64,000 bases of DNA, from NCBI GenBank assembly GCA_946550725.1, contig CAMNQX010000004.1, positions 52,903 to 116,902 of the forward strand, in the 5' to 3' direction. The notes beneath the pieces are model-generated. The model was not told the origin of the DNA and did no database searches. It worked only from the letters and a program-made list of their open reading frames with translations. Shown in pieces: positions 6,474-18,000 of this stretch. This DNA comes from an uncultured Clostridia bacterium. Lineage in GTDB: Bacteria; Bacillota; Clostridia; Oscillospirales; Oscillospiraceae. The position numbers and the translations under genes were made by a program. Positions within the stretch are counted from its first letter, which is position 1. Every line of letters begins with the position of its first letter.

Positions 6474-7844
6474 ATGATCCACCCAATTTACGGCAAACAC
6501 TTTGACGTTTTAGTGGTCGGCGGCGGCGTTTCCGGTTGTGCCGCGGCGCTGGCCGCGGCCCGCAGCGGAGCCTCTGTTTTGGTTGTGGAACAAAACGGTT
6601 ATTTGGGCGGGAGCCTGACCGGATGCGGCGTCGGCCCGATGATGACCTTCCACGCCGGAGACAAGCAGGTGATCAAGGGCATCATGCAGGAGCTGGTAGA
6701 GACTTTGAACGCCCGGGGCATGTCCACGGGCCACGTCCCCGACACCAAGCAGTATACCAGCACCATCACCCCCTTCTCCGCCGAGGGGCTGAAGCTAATC
6801 CTGGACGAGAAGCTCCACGAGGCAGACTGCACGGTCCTGTTCCACACCTTCCTCGGCGCGGTGGAAGCGGCGGACGGCAAGATCAAGGCCTTGACGCTGT
6901 GCAACAAGGATGGCATGAACCATGTTTCGGCCAAGATATACATAGACGCCACCGGCGACGGCGACCTGGCCACCTGGGCCGGTGAGGAGATGGCTAAGGG
7001 ACGCCCCGAGGACGGCGCCGCCCAGCCCATGACCATGAAGATGAAGTACTGCGGCGTGGACACCGCCCGGCTGAAGGACTGGGTCCTGAACCACCCGGAG
7101 CGGTTTCCCAAGCTGGCGCCCCACTTCTCCATCTTCCGGCAGGACGTCCCCGTGGACCTGGAGGGCTTTGACGAGGAGTTCCGCCGGGCCAAGGAGGAGG
7201 GCAAACTCTCCATCCGCCGGGAAAACGTCCTGATGTTTGCCACCGGGCGTCCGGGGGAATATATCATCAACACCACCCGGATCGTGGACCACGACGCCAC
7301 CGACGCCATGAGCCTCAGCGACGCCGAGCGCATCGGCCGGCAGCAGTGCGCCGAGCTGGACCAGTTTCTGCGCTCCTTCGTTCCCGGCTTTGAACACGCG
7401 CTGGTGGAATTCACTGGCCCCTCCGTGGGAGTGCGGGGCTCGCGGCAACTGGTGGGACGGTACACGCTGACCGCCGACGATATTTTGAACTGCACCGCCT
7501 TCCCCGACCGCATCGCCCACTCGGCCTACCCCATCGACATTCACAACCCCAAGGGGGAAGGCACCGCCAGCACCTTTATGAGTAAGCCTGGCACTTATTA
7601 TAGCATCCCCTATTCCATTATGGTAGGCCGCCGGACAGAAAACCTGCTGGTCACAGGGCGCTGCGTCTCCGCCAGTTTTGAAGCCCAGGCCGCCATCCGG
7701 ACCACGCCTACGGTCGGGTCCCTGGGCCAGGCCGCCGGAACGGCCGCCGCCATGGCTGCGGCGGCGGGCTGCCCGGTGTGGGAGGTGGACGTCCCCAAGC
7801 TGCAGCAGGCCCTTTGCTCCCAGGGAGCGTATCTGGAGATCTGA
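6474..7844 (+). CDS. FAD-dependent oxidoreductase (FAD_oxidored family)
   Basis: A 456-residue flavoprotein. A Rossmann ADP-binding motif is at the N-terminus (VVGGGVSGCAAALAAARSG, then VVEQNGYLGGSLTG), a second conserved block is IDATGDGDLATWAG, and the C-terminal FAD contact region reads ENLLVTGRCVSASFEAQA with GTAAAMAA. This pattern fits the PF12831-type oxidoreductases, whose substrates are mostly unknown. The start is the ATG at 6474, preceded by GGAGGTG; a GTG five codons earlier overlaps that site. First gene of a plus-strand cluster with a permease and a hydantoinase-like protein, suggesting that it oxidises the imported compound or a breakdown product. No signal peptide. Confidence 0.88.
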   Translation: MIHPIYGKHFDVLVVGGGVSGCAAALAAARSGASVLVVEQNGYLGGSLTGCGVGPMMTFHAGDKQVIKGIMQELVETLNARGMSTGHVPDTKQYTSTITPFSAEGLKLILDEKLHEADCTVLFHTFLGAVEAADGKIKALTLCNKDGMNHVSAKIYIDATGDGDLATWAGEEMAKGRPEDGAAQPMTMKMKYCGVDTARLKDWVLNHPERFPKLAPHFSIFRQDVPVDLEGFDEEFRRAKEEGKLSIRRENVLMFATGRPGEYIINTTRIVDHDATDAMSLSDAERIGRQQCAELDQFLRSFVPGFEHALVEFTGPSVGVRGSRQLVGRYTLTADDILNCTAFPDRIAHSAYPIDIHNPKGEGTASTFMSKPGTYYSIPYSIMVGRRTENLLVTGRCVSASFEAQAAIRTTPTVGSLGQAAGTAAAMAAAAGCPVWEVDVPKLQQALCSQGAYLEI

Positions 7845-7915
7845 TCTCCCCCAAATTTGGTTCTTCAGATGTGAGAGAGCATCTGAGAATAAAAAAAGAT
7901 ATGGAGGTAATTGTT

Positions 7916-9199
7916 ATGGCAATCGCACAAGCACTCGGCATTTTCCTGATCTTCGCAGTTTGCGTCGTCCTCATGATGACCCGCAAGCTGCCCACCATCC
8001 TGGCGCTACCCATCATGGCCATCGGCATCTCGCTGGTGGCGGGTATCCCCTTCCTCTCCTCCACCGCGGATTTCACCATCGCCGCAGATGTGTTGGAGGC
8101 CGGCGCGATGCGGATGAGCACCGCCATTGCGGGCCTGATCTTCGGCGGCTGGTTCGGCAAGGTCCTGACCAAGGTGGGCATCACCCACACCATCATCCGC
8201 AAGGCCGCTGAGCTGGCCGGCGACAAGCCCCTGCCCATCGCTCTGGCCTTCCTGGTGGTCTGCTCCCTGATCTTTGCCGCTTCCAACGGCCTGGGCATGG
8301 TCATTCTGGTGGGCACCATCATCATCCCCATCATGATCTCCGCCGGCGTCGATCCCCTGGTGGCCGGCGCGGTGCTCCTGTTCTCCAACGGCATCGGCGT
8401 CACCTTCAGCGTTGGCACCCTGGGCATCTATATTGACACGCTGGGTCTGCCCCTGGAGACTGTCACCTCCTACTCCTGGATGTGCGCCATCCCCATCATC
8501 CTGGTGGCCGTGGCCTGGATCGTCTTCTCCATCAAGCGCGGCTCTACCACCCGCAAGGCCTGGGCTATGCCCGCCGCCGACACCGGCAGCGAGAAGAACG
8601 TCCGCGCCATCGCTCTCATCAGCCCCATCATCCCCGTCGTTCTGGTGTTCGCGTTCAAGATGGCCCTGGTCCCCTCCATCCTCATCGGCATCGTAGTGAC
8701 CCTTCTCCTCTCCACCCCCAAGAACGCCGTTCAGGTCGTGACCGGCGCCTTCGTGGAGGGCATTCAGGAGACTGCCGGCGCCACCGCTCTGATGATCGGC
8801 ATCGGCATGACTCTGAAGGCGGTCATGGCGCCCCAGGTGGCGGCGGTCCTCCAGCCCGTGATCTCCGCCATCATCCCCCAGAGTCCCATCATGTTCATCC
8901 TGGTCTTCGGCCTGCTGAGCTTCCTGGCCATCTACCGTGGCCCGCTGAACGTCTGGGGCCTGGGCAGCGGCATTGTCGCCCTGCTGGCCGCCTCCGGCAT
9001 GAACCCCATCGCCGCCATGGTGGCCCTGCGTCTGGACTCCAACGTGCAGGCCGTGTGTGACCCCACCAACTCCCACAACGTCTGGGTCTCCGACTTCACC
9101 AAGGTGGACGTCAACGAGTACCTCAAGAAGACCATCGTGTGGGTCATGGTCTCCACCTTTGTGGGTCTCATTGTAGCTAGCTTCCTCATCTCTCTCTGA
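7916..9199 (+). CDS. ion-transporter-superfamily permease (CitMHS/GntP-like)
   Basis: A 427-residue integral membrane protein with about 11-12 hydrophobic segments in two similar halves. A glycine-rich re-entrant segment, IFAASNGLGMVILVGT, and a second-half counterpart, LDSNVQAVCDPTNSHNVW, resemble the hairpin-loop substrate sites of the ion transporter superfamily (citrate, gluconate, C4-dicarboxylate and related carriers). The ATG at 7916 is preceded by GGAGGT; earlier in-frame codons overlap the flavoprotein gene's tail and lack a binding site. Its substrate is unknown. Lying between a flavin oxidoreductase and a hydantoinase-like gene, it probably imports the compound they degrade, perhaps an organic acid or a cyclic amide. 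Confidence 0.82.
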   Translation: MAIAQALGIFLIFAVCVVLMMTRKLPTILALPIMAIGISLVAGIPFLSSTADFTIAADVLEAGAMRMSTAIAGLIFGGWFGKVLTKVGITHTIIRKAAELAGDKPLPIALAFLVVCSLIFAASNGLGMVILVGTIIIPIMISAGVDPLVAGAVLLFSNGIGVTFSVGTLGIYIDTLGLPLETVTSYSWMCAIPIILVAVAWIVFSIKRGSTTRKAWAMPAADTGSEKNVRAIALISPIIPVVLVFAFKMALVPSILIGIVVTLLLSTPKNAVQVVTGAFVEGIQETAGATALMIGIGMTLKAVMAPQVAAVLQPVISAIIPQSPIMFILVFGLLSFLAIYRGPLNVWGLGSGIVALLAASGMNPIAAMVALRLDSNVQAVCDPTNSHNVWVSDFTKVDVNEYLKKTIVWVMVSTFVGLIVASFLISL

Positions 9200-9213
9200 T
9201 TCCCTCCCCCGCA

Positions 9214-9251
9214 TGCCGGCACAACCGCCTGAACCGGCAGTTGTGCCGGCA
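9214..9251 (+). repeat. inverted repeat between permease and hydantoinase genes
   Basis: TGCCGGCACAAC (9214-9225) and GTTGTGCCGGCA (9240-9251) form a perfect 12-bp stem with a 14-base loop. No T-run follows, so it is more likely an mRNA-stabilising or processing hairpin, or a partial terminator, than a full stop signal. Confidence 0.75.
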
Positions 9252-9288
9252 ATTATATATCTGTTGCAATTTTGTTTGGAGGTAAACC

Positions 9289-11424
9289 ATGGGCAGAAAA
9301 GTAAGGATCGGCATTGATGTAGGGGGCACCTTCACCGACGCCGTAGTAATTGACGCCAACACCTATGAAGTGCTGGCAAAGCGCAAGATCCCTACCACGC
9401 ACAACGAGGGCGTGGCGCGGGGAGTCGTACAGATCATCTCCACCCTGATGGAGGAAAACCAGATCGCCCCGGAAGATGTGGCATTCATTGCCCATGGAAC
9501 GACCCAGGCCACTAACGCGCTGCTGGAGGGCGACGTGGCTACCGTAGGTATCGTGGGCATGGCGACCGGCGTTGACGCCCGGGGCGCCAAGGGGGAAACC
9601 AATATCGGCGATATTGAGCTGGCCCCCGGAAAGTTCCTCAAAAGCTACCACACGTTCCTCGACAGCAAGACCCTCGCCGACGGCCCGGTCACCGAGGCTA
9701 TCCAGTCTCTCCGGAGCCAGGGGGCGGAGGTCATCGTCGCCAGTGAGGCGTTCAGCGTGGACAACCCGGAGAACGAGCTGAAGGTCACCGCGCAGGCGGA
9801 GGCCCAAGGCCTCTACAGCACCGGGGGCCACGAGATCAGCCAGCTCTACGGCCTGAAGATGCGTACCCGCACCGCCGTGGTCAACGCCAGCCTGATTCCC
9901 AAGATGATGGAGACGGCCAATATGACCGAGGAGGCCGTGCGGAACACCAAGATCCAGTCGGACCTGATGATCATGCGCTGCGACGGCGGCGTGATGAGCA
10001 TTGAGGAGGTCCGCAGGCGCCCCATCCTCACCATGCTGTCCGGTCTGGCCGCCGGCGTGGCCGGCGCGCTGATGTATGAAAAGGTCTCCGACGGGATCTT
10101 CTTTGAGGCCGGCGGCACCAGCGTGGACATCAGCGTAGTCAAAAACGGCAAGGTCATGATCAAATACGCCCAGGTGGGCGGTCATAAGACTTATTTGCAA
10201 AGTCTGGATGTGCGTACGCTGGGCGTTGCCGGCGGCAGTATGATCCGGGTCCGGGACGGCAAGGTGACTGACGTCGGTCCCCGCAGTGCCCATATCGCGG
10301 GCAAGGACTATGAGTGCTTCGCTCCCGAGGGGTCCATTGTCTCCGGCCAGGTCCAGCTGATCCGTCCCCGGACGGACGATCCATGCGAGTACGTTATCCT
10401 GACCGCTCAAGACGGCCATGAGTACGCCTACACGCTGGCCGGCGCGGCCAACTTGCTGGGCTACGTTCCCCCGGAGGACTACGCCCACGGCGTGGAGTCG
10501 TCCAACGCCGCCGCCTGGGACGCGCTGGGAGAATACCTGCACTGCTCCGGCAAGGAGGCCGCCCGGCAGGTCATCGACCTGGCGATGGGCAAGCTGGCCC
10601 CCGTGGTGGAGGACCTGATCGCCGAATACGCCCTGGACCGGAATTTCATCACTCTGGTGGGCGGCGGCGGCAGCGGCGCGGTCATTGTCAACGCCCTGGC
10701 GGAAAAGATGAACGTCAAGTGCAAAATGGCAAAGAACGCCCCTTACATCTCCACCATCGGCGTGGCCCTGGCTATGGTACGCGAGCAGATGGAGCGCACC
10801 ATCGCCAACCCCACCGACGAGGACATCAAGCGCATCCGCGCCGATATCATTGAGAAGATCGTCCGCTCCGGCGCCAAAGAGGAGACGGTGGATGTATCCA
10901 TCGAGATCGACGCGCAAAAGAATATCCTACGTGCCATCGCCACCGGCGCCACAGAGCTGCGGCAGAAGAACCTTGGCGCCGCTGCGCTGACCCAGGAGCA
11001 GCTGGCCCAGATCGCCGCCGAGTCCCTGAACACCGACGTCGGACACCTGCACTACATGGGCGGGACCGGACGCTGGAACCTGTTTGAAGCCGATCTTCCC
11101 AAAAAGCTGTTGGGCTTTATCAAGATCAAGAATAAGGCCGTGGCCGTGTTGGACCGGGAGGGCGTTGTCCGCCTCCGCCGTGAAAAGTCCAGCCATCTCA
11201 TTTTCTCCAAGGGCGAGCAGGAAAAGACCTTCAACCGTTTTTTGGAGGAAAACACCGTCTATTCCGACGCAAACGCCACCATTCCCAAGGTGTTTGTGTT
11301 CTATAAGGAAAAGATGCTGGACCTGACCGGAATGCAGACGGCGGAGCAGCTCTATTCCATCTTGGATGTGGAGACCGAAATGATGACGCCGGAGGAAAAC
11401 CTCCTGGCTATCGCCTATCAATAA
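9289..11424 (+). CDS. hydantoinase/oxoprolinase family protein (HyuA-like)
   Basis: A 711-residue ATP-dependent amidohydrolase subunit. The N-terminal Hydant_A_N domain starts with the phosphate-binding GIDVGGTFTDAVVID and contains AHGTTQATNALLEGD; the central hydantoinase A domain includes MLSGLAAGVAGA and FEAGGTSVDISVV, and a glycine-rich VGGGGSGAVIV follows. N-methylhydantoinases and 5-oxoprolinases open cyclic amides at the cost of ATP, and normally a HyuB subunit is encoded next door; none is present here. The C-terminal 170 residues (from about 540) do not resemble a HyuB fragment. The start ATG is preceded by GGAGGTAAACC. Substrate unknown; 5-oxoproline or a hydantoin are options but unproven. 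Confidence 0.87.
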   Translation: MGRKVRIGIDVGGTFTDAVVIDANTYEVLAKRKIPTTHNEGVARGVVQIISTLMEENQIAPEDVAFIAHGTTQATNALLEGDVATVGIVGMATGVDARGAKGETNIGDIELAPGKFLKSYHTFLDSKTLADGPVTEAIQSLRSQGAEVIVASEAFSVDNPENELKVTAQAEAQGLYSTGGHEISQLYGLKMRTRTAVVNASLIPKMMETANMTEEAVRNTKIQSDLMIMRCDGGVMSIEEVRRRPILTMLSGLAAGVAGALMYEKVSDGIFFEAGGTSVDISVVKNGKVMIKYAQVGGHKTYLQSLDVRTLGVAGGSMIRVRDGKVTDVGPRSAHIAGKDYECFAPEGSIVSGQVQLIRPRTDDPCEYVILTAQDGHEYAYTLAGAANLLGYVPPEDYAHGVESSNAAAWDALGEYLHCSGKEAARQVIDLAMGKLAPVVEDLIAEYALDRNFITLVGGGGSGAVIVNALAEKMNVKCKMAKNAPYISTIGVALAMVREQMERTIANPTDEDIKRIRADIIEKIVRSGAKEETVDVSIEIDAQKNILRAIATGATELRQKNLGAAALTQEQLAQIAAESLNTDVGHLHYMGGTGRWNLFEADLPKKLLGFIKIKNKAVAVLDREGVVRLRREKSSHLIFSKGEQEKTFNRFLEENTVYSDANATIPKVFVFYKEKMLDLTGMQTAEQLYSILDVETEMMTPEENLLAIAYQ

Positions 11425-11435
11425 GGAGCGGTATT

Positions 11436-12059
11436 ATGGATGACCGTGTGCTTGCCCTTTGCGAGCTTTCCAACGACCTTCTTTTCCGCAAGATCCCGGA
11501 GGACCGGCTGGCCTACTATGTGGATTCCTCCCTGGAGGCAGGGCGGTCCACAGCCGCTCTTTTCCGGGGACGGGATATCCGGGAGCTGTACCGTCAGAAC
11601 CACATAGAAATTCGGTACACCGGCTCCGGGAAGCAGAATTACGGCGTGATTCTCCGGGGCCAGTCGGCCATGAGCAAGGCGGGCTGCCGGGTGGAGGTGT
11701 ACTGGGATTCCATCGCCGCACTCGCCTCCCACAGCGTCTGGGAGGGACAAAGCCTCACCGCGGAGCAGGCGCTGGACATCCACCTCGCCCATGAATTCTT
11801 CCATATCTGGGAGTTTCAGCAGGGCCGCTCCATCGTGGACGCTCTGGAGCCGGTCACCCGCTTCCAACTTCTGGGCATCAAGAAGGCAGCCCATGTCCGC
11901 CGCTGTGAGGAGATCGCCGCCCACGCCTTTGCCAAGGCGTTTCTGGGCCTCCCCTATCTCCCCAACTTCTACGATTACTGTTATCTCATCACCACAGGAA
12001 AGATGACCCCGGAAGCCTTTCAGGCCCTCATGGGCAAAATGACCGCCCTTTTGTCCTGA
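11436..12059 (+). CDS. small HExxH-containing protein of unknown function
   Basis: A 207-residue protein I do not recognise. It contains H119-E120-F-F-H123 inside DIHLAHEFFHIWEFQQG, and Glu158/Glu159 lie 35-36 residues further on in RRCEEIAAHAFAKAF: the spacing expected of a zinc metallopeptidase (gluzincin-type HExxH plus E) helix pair. The N-terminal half is a mixed alpha/beta segment with IEIRYTGSGKQNYGVILRG. No signal peptide or membrane segment, so it should be cytoplasmic. It starts 11 bases after the hydantoinase stop with AAGGAGCGG upstream, so it is translationally linked to that gene. It could be a maturation factor or a hydrolase in the same pathway. Confidence 0.7.
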   Translation: MDDRVLALCELSNDLLFRKIPEDRLAYYVDSSLEAGRSTAALFRGRDIRELYRQNHIEIRYTGSGKQNYGVILRGQSAMSKAGCRVEVYWDSIAALASHSVWEGQSLTAEQALDIHLAHEFFHIWEFQQGRSIVDALEPVTRFQLLGIKKAAHVRRCEEIAAHAFAKAFLGLPYLPNFYDYCYLITTGKMTPEAFQALMGKMTALLS

Positions 12060-12089
12060 AAAAAACACAACGTTGAAAGGAGTACCGTC

Positions 12090-15000
12090 ATGAAAAAGAA
12101 ATGTGCCCTATTGCTCGCAGTGGCCCTGCTGGTGGGTCTTTTCCAGGGTGTCAGTCCCGCCGCCCTGGCCAAAGGACCCGCCCGCACTTACGAAGAAGTC
12201 GCCGCAGTCCCCTACGAAGCTCCCAGCGCCTCGTCCCAACTTGCCGGCGACAAGCCTGCGGCCACCGAGGCCAACTGGGACCTGTTTGACGCCGATATGG
12301 CAGACTATACCCAGTCCTTCAAGATCACCCAGTCCAGCGGAGTGGGTACCGTCACCCAGAAGGAGGGGTATATCAACATCTTTTGCGACCAGGTAGCCGA
12401 CAGAAGCAAATTCATATGGGTGTCACCTAACGACAGCCTTGCGCCTGTGCTGCCTAAGGGCGGTCCCTTTACCGTGGAGATGTCGGTCCGTCTGGCCGGC
12501 GACATGGCGGGCGACCGGGCCAACGAGCTTTCCGTCCGGGTCAACGGGACGGGAAAATACTTTCCCATCTTCTTGAAGTATGGGGACGAATCCACCGGCG
12601 GCGGAGTGACCAACCAGGGTGCCTTCAGCGGCGCTGACATCGCCGCCCCCGTAGCGGTGGACACCACCTCCTGGCACAACTACGCCATGGTCATCGACCC
12701 GGTCAATAAGGGATATAAGGTTTATGTGGACGGCACGGAGATCTTGAACATCGAGCTGTCCGGCTGGGGCCTCTCCGGCGCGGACATGGTCCGTGTGGGC
12801 GCGGACAACAAGGGCCGCTGCAACATGGACGTGCAGTCCATGCGGGTGGGCACCGGCGACCTGTCCGCGTTCCTTGGCCCCTACGACGGCCCGGAGTATG
12901 CCGTTCCCAAGCTGACCAAGGCCCAGCTGACTGGCTCCACCAGCCAGGACGAGAACGTGGAAGGTACCGTCTCCGTCACGGTCACCTCCGCCGCCTGTGA
13001 AGACGGCACGGCCATCTCCGCCCAGCTGGTCAAGGCGGACGGTACCGCCGTGGAGGGCGTTACCGCCTCGGGAACGCTGCAGGACAACACAGCGGACCTG
13101 ACCCTGACCATCCCCGCCGGCAAGGCGGCCGTCGGGACCTACTATGTGGAGGTCTCCATGGGAGACAGCAAGGTGCGCTCCGACGCCTACACCATCCACC
13201 CGGTACGCACCGCCCCCTCCCTCCCCACCTTTGCCGCCGTGGGCTACACCATTGAGCTGGCGGACTACAAGTACAACCCCACTCAGGAGTTCAACTTCCC
13301 CACCATCGTGGACACCAAGGACCATCCGGTAACCAACGCCTTCGGGGAAAACGCCTACCGCTACTACCTGTTCTACGCCCCCCACGACGCCCCCGCAGGC
13401 AACTGCGTGGCCGTCTCCAACTCCCTGGACGGCCTCTGGGTGGAGTATGAGAACAACCCGGTGGTGGGCAAGACCTGGCCCAAGGAGGACGGCTCCGGGG
13501 AGAACCACTACAGCGTCTCCCACGTGTCCTCCCCCTATGTTATGTGGTTGGAGGAGCAGAGCTGCTACATCATGTACTTCCACGGGGAGAACAACACCAC
13601 CCGGTACGCCACCTCCACCGACCTGCTGAACTGGACCTACGGCGATGTGTGCGTCACCGCCAACCAGTTCTCCACCACCGGCAGCGGCTTCAACGAGGCC
13701 AGCTACGCCAAGGTATTTGAGCACACGGTCCCCGGTCTGAACAACAAGTACATCATGCTCCTGATGATCACCGGCAGCGGCAACAGCATGCACCGCAACA
13801 TCTACTGGGCGCACTCCACCGACGGCGTCGCCTGGACCCCGGTGCAGAAGTCCCTTTTGAACCCGGACATCGACGCGCAGTACAAGAGCAACTTCTCCGG
13901 ACCCTGGTTCTGGGAGCAGGACGGGCGGTATTTCGTCATCTGCCACGCCTCCTCCGGCGAGATCTACGTCTTTGAGGTGGGCGAGGCCCTGGACGAGTGC
14001 ATCCAGTGGGGCGAGGTCTACAACTCCCAGGGCGTCCGGGGTACGGACGACGCCAACCCCGAGAGCTACCCGGACTACGGCCGGGCGGGAGCGCCCTTCT
14101 TCATGCAGGACGACACCGGCCGCTGGCATATGTTCTACGAGGCCGGCAAGCGCCTGAACACCAACATCGTCCACGCCGTGGAGGTCAAGTCCGGCGAGGA
14201 AACTCAACTTGCCCGGGCCGGGCTGGAGCTGACCAGCGACGCGCCCCTCAGCGTTGGGGAGCAGCTCACCGCCAACCTCCGGGTGTTTGACAAGAGCAAC
14301 CAAAAGGTGGATAATAGTGGTCTGACCCTGACCTACCACGTCAGCGACGATACCGTGATCTCCTATGAAGACGGTGTCATCACCGCTCTGGCCGAGGGCG
14401 CCGCCACCGCCTGGGTGGAGGCCACCAAGGACGGCGTGACCGTGCGCAGCTCCAGCGAAGCGGTGACCGTCATGCCCCCGGAGCCTCTGCCGCCGGAGGT
14501 CATCCTCTCCAATGAGAAGACCACAAGCGGCGCGGCCATAAACCTGGAGCTGCCCACCGTCTTCCGGGCCAAAGGCGTGCTGACCGCCCCCATTAACAAC
14601 TACTACCTCTACTTCAGCTATAACGACGCGGCCACCGGCAGCAAGGGCATCGCCCTGGCTACCGCCGCCAAACCCGAGGGTCCGTGGACGGTCTATCAGG
14701 ACGGCGCGCCCATTCTCACCAAGACCGGCCTTGGACTCAGCGGCGATGACGAGGTGAACGCCCCCTGGCCCGTCTGGGACAGCGCCAATGACCGCATGCT
14801 GATGTACTACAGCCTGGGTGAGGGCGCCATCGGCGTCGCCACCTCTACCGACGGCGTCACCTTCACCAACGTGAAGACTGTGCTGGACGCGTCCAACCTG
14901 TCCTACACCTCCGTCACCTGCCGTCAGAGCGTGTACGAGCACACCGTCTCCGGCAAGGACAACAAGTACGTCATGCTGTTCACCGGCTCCGCCAACGGGG

Positions 15001-18000
15001 ACGCCGGGCGGCAGATCTTCTACGCCACCTCCAACGACGGTCTGACCTGGGATGGTGTTGAGACGCCCCTCCGCTCCCCCGATCCCTCGGGGGACAAGGG
15101 CGCTATCTCCTCCCCCAGACTGTTGACCCAGGACGGCTCCACCTACCTGGTCTACCACAACAACAACGGGAACATCGGCTGGGCCTCCCTGGCCGAGGAC
15201 TTCAGCTCCACCACCGGGAAGGGTCGGTATTACAAGTCCGCTCCCCACGAGCCGGACCGCAGCGTGGCGGCGGACCCGGCCTTCCTGACGGACGGCAGCA
15301 AGCTGTACCTCTACTACACCGCCCGCAGCAGCAACCAGAGCATTGCCGCGGCCGCCTCCGTGCTGGTCTGCCGCAAGCAGGAGACCGGCCAGGTCTTCCT
15401 CCAGAACAACTTCAACGACGGCAGCAGCTCCAGCTGGACCGCGGAGTCTGGGGAGTGGAGCGTGAAGAACGGCGCCTACGTCCAGCACAAGGTGGACAGC
15501 CAGGGGTACATGACCTTCGCGGGGAGCGCCTCCTGGACCGACTACGAGTTTGAGGTCAAGGTCACTCCCCTGGCTCACAACGGGAAGGTCAGTGTGATGC
15601 TCTCCGGCCGGGCCGACGGCGCGGCAAACCGCTACATTAGCTCCTACAACGGCGGGAAGCTGACCATCAACCGCCGGATCAACGGCGCCGACAAGGTCCT
15701 GGCTACCACGAGCTGCGAGATGGTGGTGGGGACCACCTACACCATGAAGATGGTCTTTGAAGGGGACCAGATCAGCCTCTACATCGACGGCGAAAAGCTT
15801 CTGGAGGCCACCGACAGCACCCATGCCTCCGGCAAGGTGGGCTTTGTCACCTACCAGACCAGCGCCAAATTTGACGACGTGGTGGTGCGGGCCGTCTCCC
15901 ATGAGGACGAGGAGCAAAAGCCCCTCACCGTGGAGAAGTTCGGCAACTACCAGGTGATCCAGCGGGACCCCGAGACCGAGAGCGCCGCCGTGACCGTTCG
16001 CGGCACCGTGGCGGACCCCGACGTTAAGGTGGAGGCCCGTGTGGTCAAGTTCGACGACGACACCGCCGTGATCAACGACTGGACCGCCATGGAGCGGGAC
16101 CCCGCCGGGGAGAACCTGTGGTCGGGTACGCTCACCGTTCCCCAGGGCGGCTGGTACCGCCTGGAGGCCCGGACCACCGACGCCAACGGCGCGGTGCAGG
16201 AGACCGTTCAGGAGACCCATAAGTGGGGCGTTGGCATCAACATCCTGTGCATCGGCCAGTCCAACATGGTGGGTCAGGCCGCGGAGACCCCCCGCACGGA
16301 GGCCGTTGACCTGGTGGCCAACTACACCCGCTCGGGCAGCTGGACCCACCTGGTGGACCCCTATGACGGCGCGGGCGGCTCCATCGTCCCCGCCCTGGGC
16401 AACGCCCTGGTGGTGCAGCTGGGCATCCCCGTGGGCTTCGTCCCGGCGGCGGACTCCGGCTCCGGCCTCCACGGACCCAACCCCTTCACCAATCCTCCTC
16501 ACGCGGCCAACCGCTACTGGATGTATCTGAATGAGGAAAACCACGGCGACACCTCCACCCTGTACGGCAAGGCCATCACCCGGGCCAAGGCCGCCGGGGG
16601 CGTGGAGCTGGCAGTCTGGAACCAGGGCGAGACCGACGGCGGTCTGATGATCGCCAAGCAGGTCTACGAGAGCGACATGAAGATCCTGCTCAACCGCCTG
16701 CGCAGCGATCTGAACAACCCCTCCCTGCCCATCTTCCTGTGCCAGATCGGCACCCACGACGCCAACATCTCCAACGACGCGGCCTACTCCGAGATCCGCA
16801 GCGCCCAGCACGACCTGGACGACGGAGCCAACTTCTTCCTGGCTGCCACCGAGATGGAGTTTGAGCGCAAGGATACCGCCCACTACAAGAAGGCCGGCAT
16901 GGATGAGATCGGCCGCCGGGTTGCCAACAGCATCCTCTACTACTACGGCGAAAGCGACTACTACCGCGGTCCCTACATCGTCTCCGCCGACTACGCCGAC
17001 GACACCCGCCAGGTGGTGGACGTGACCATCGCCCACCGGGGCGGCACCGACATCACCCCCCAGAGCGGCATCACCGGCTTCAGCGTTCTGGACAACACCA
17101 CCGAGGCGACCATCACCTCCGCCCAGCGGCAGGACGCCACCACCATCCGCCTGACCCTCTCGACCCCCATCGCCGGCAGCGGCTCTGTGCGCTACCTCTT
17201 CGGGCTGAATCCGCCCCACACCAATATCGTCAAGGATAACACCCCCCTGGCCCTGCCCCTGGAGAACACCACCGAAGCGCTGATGATCGGGGACGATGAG
17301 CCGATGCGCTGGGACATCCTGGACCACGACATGTATCCCACCTGGAACGACGAGGAGTTCCGCTCCTCCTCTAAGACCGGCTCCATCACCCAGAATGACG
17401 AATTTGTCAACATCACCAAGCCCAACGAGTCGGACATCGGCACGGAGAAGCTCTACCACTGGGTCATCTCCCCCGCCTCCCTCGCCCTGCCCAGAAGCGG
17501 CTTCACCCTGGAGACCACCGTGCGGGTGGCGGGCGCCGTGGACAACGAGGCCAATGAGATCGGCATCCGCATGGGTACCAACGCCAATGACCTGAACGGC
17601 AAGATCGCCTCCGTGTTCCTGACCTACGGCGAGAACGGCACCATCAGCGCCAACGGGAACGGCGCGGTCCTCTACCGGGAGGCCCTGGACACCACCCAGT
17701 GGCACAAGCTGACCTTCGTCACCTTCCCCGACGACGCCGGAAATTTCTACTTTGACCTCTATGTGGACGACCGGCTGACCTTCGACTCCGTACCCTTTAC
17801 CACCTACAAGGGCGGTGACCTGATCCGCTTTGGCGCGGACAACGCCGGCCGCTGCAACATGGACGTGAAGGACATGCGGGCAGGCACCGGCGTCATCCTG
17901 CCCGAAGGGGTCTCCAACGCCCGGATCACCGGCGTCTCCCTCTCCGGGGAGAGCCAGTCGGAGACGGAGGAGAAGGCCCTCACGGTCACGGTCCTCGGCC

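Noticed and set aside
8006..9214. Long minus-strand frame rich in Asp, Gly and His opposite the permease gene
   Set aside because: Composition is that of a reversed membrane-protein gene, without motif or ribosome binding site.
9214..9251. Considered as an intrinsic terminator
   Set aside because: No T-run on either side; kept as a hairpin only.
9253..10917. Long minus-strand frame opposite the hydantoinase gene
   Set aside because: A shadow of the plus-strand coding sequence; no family signature.
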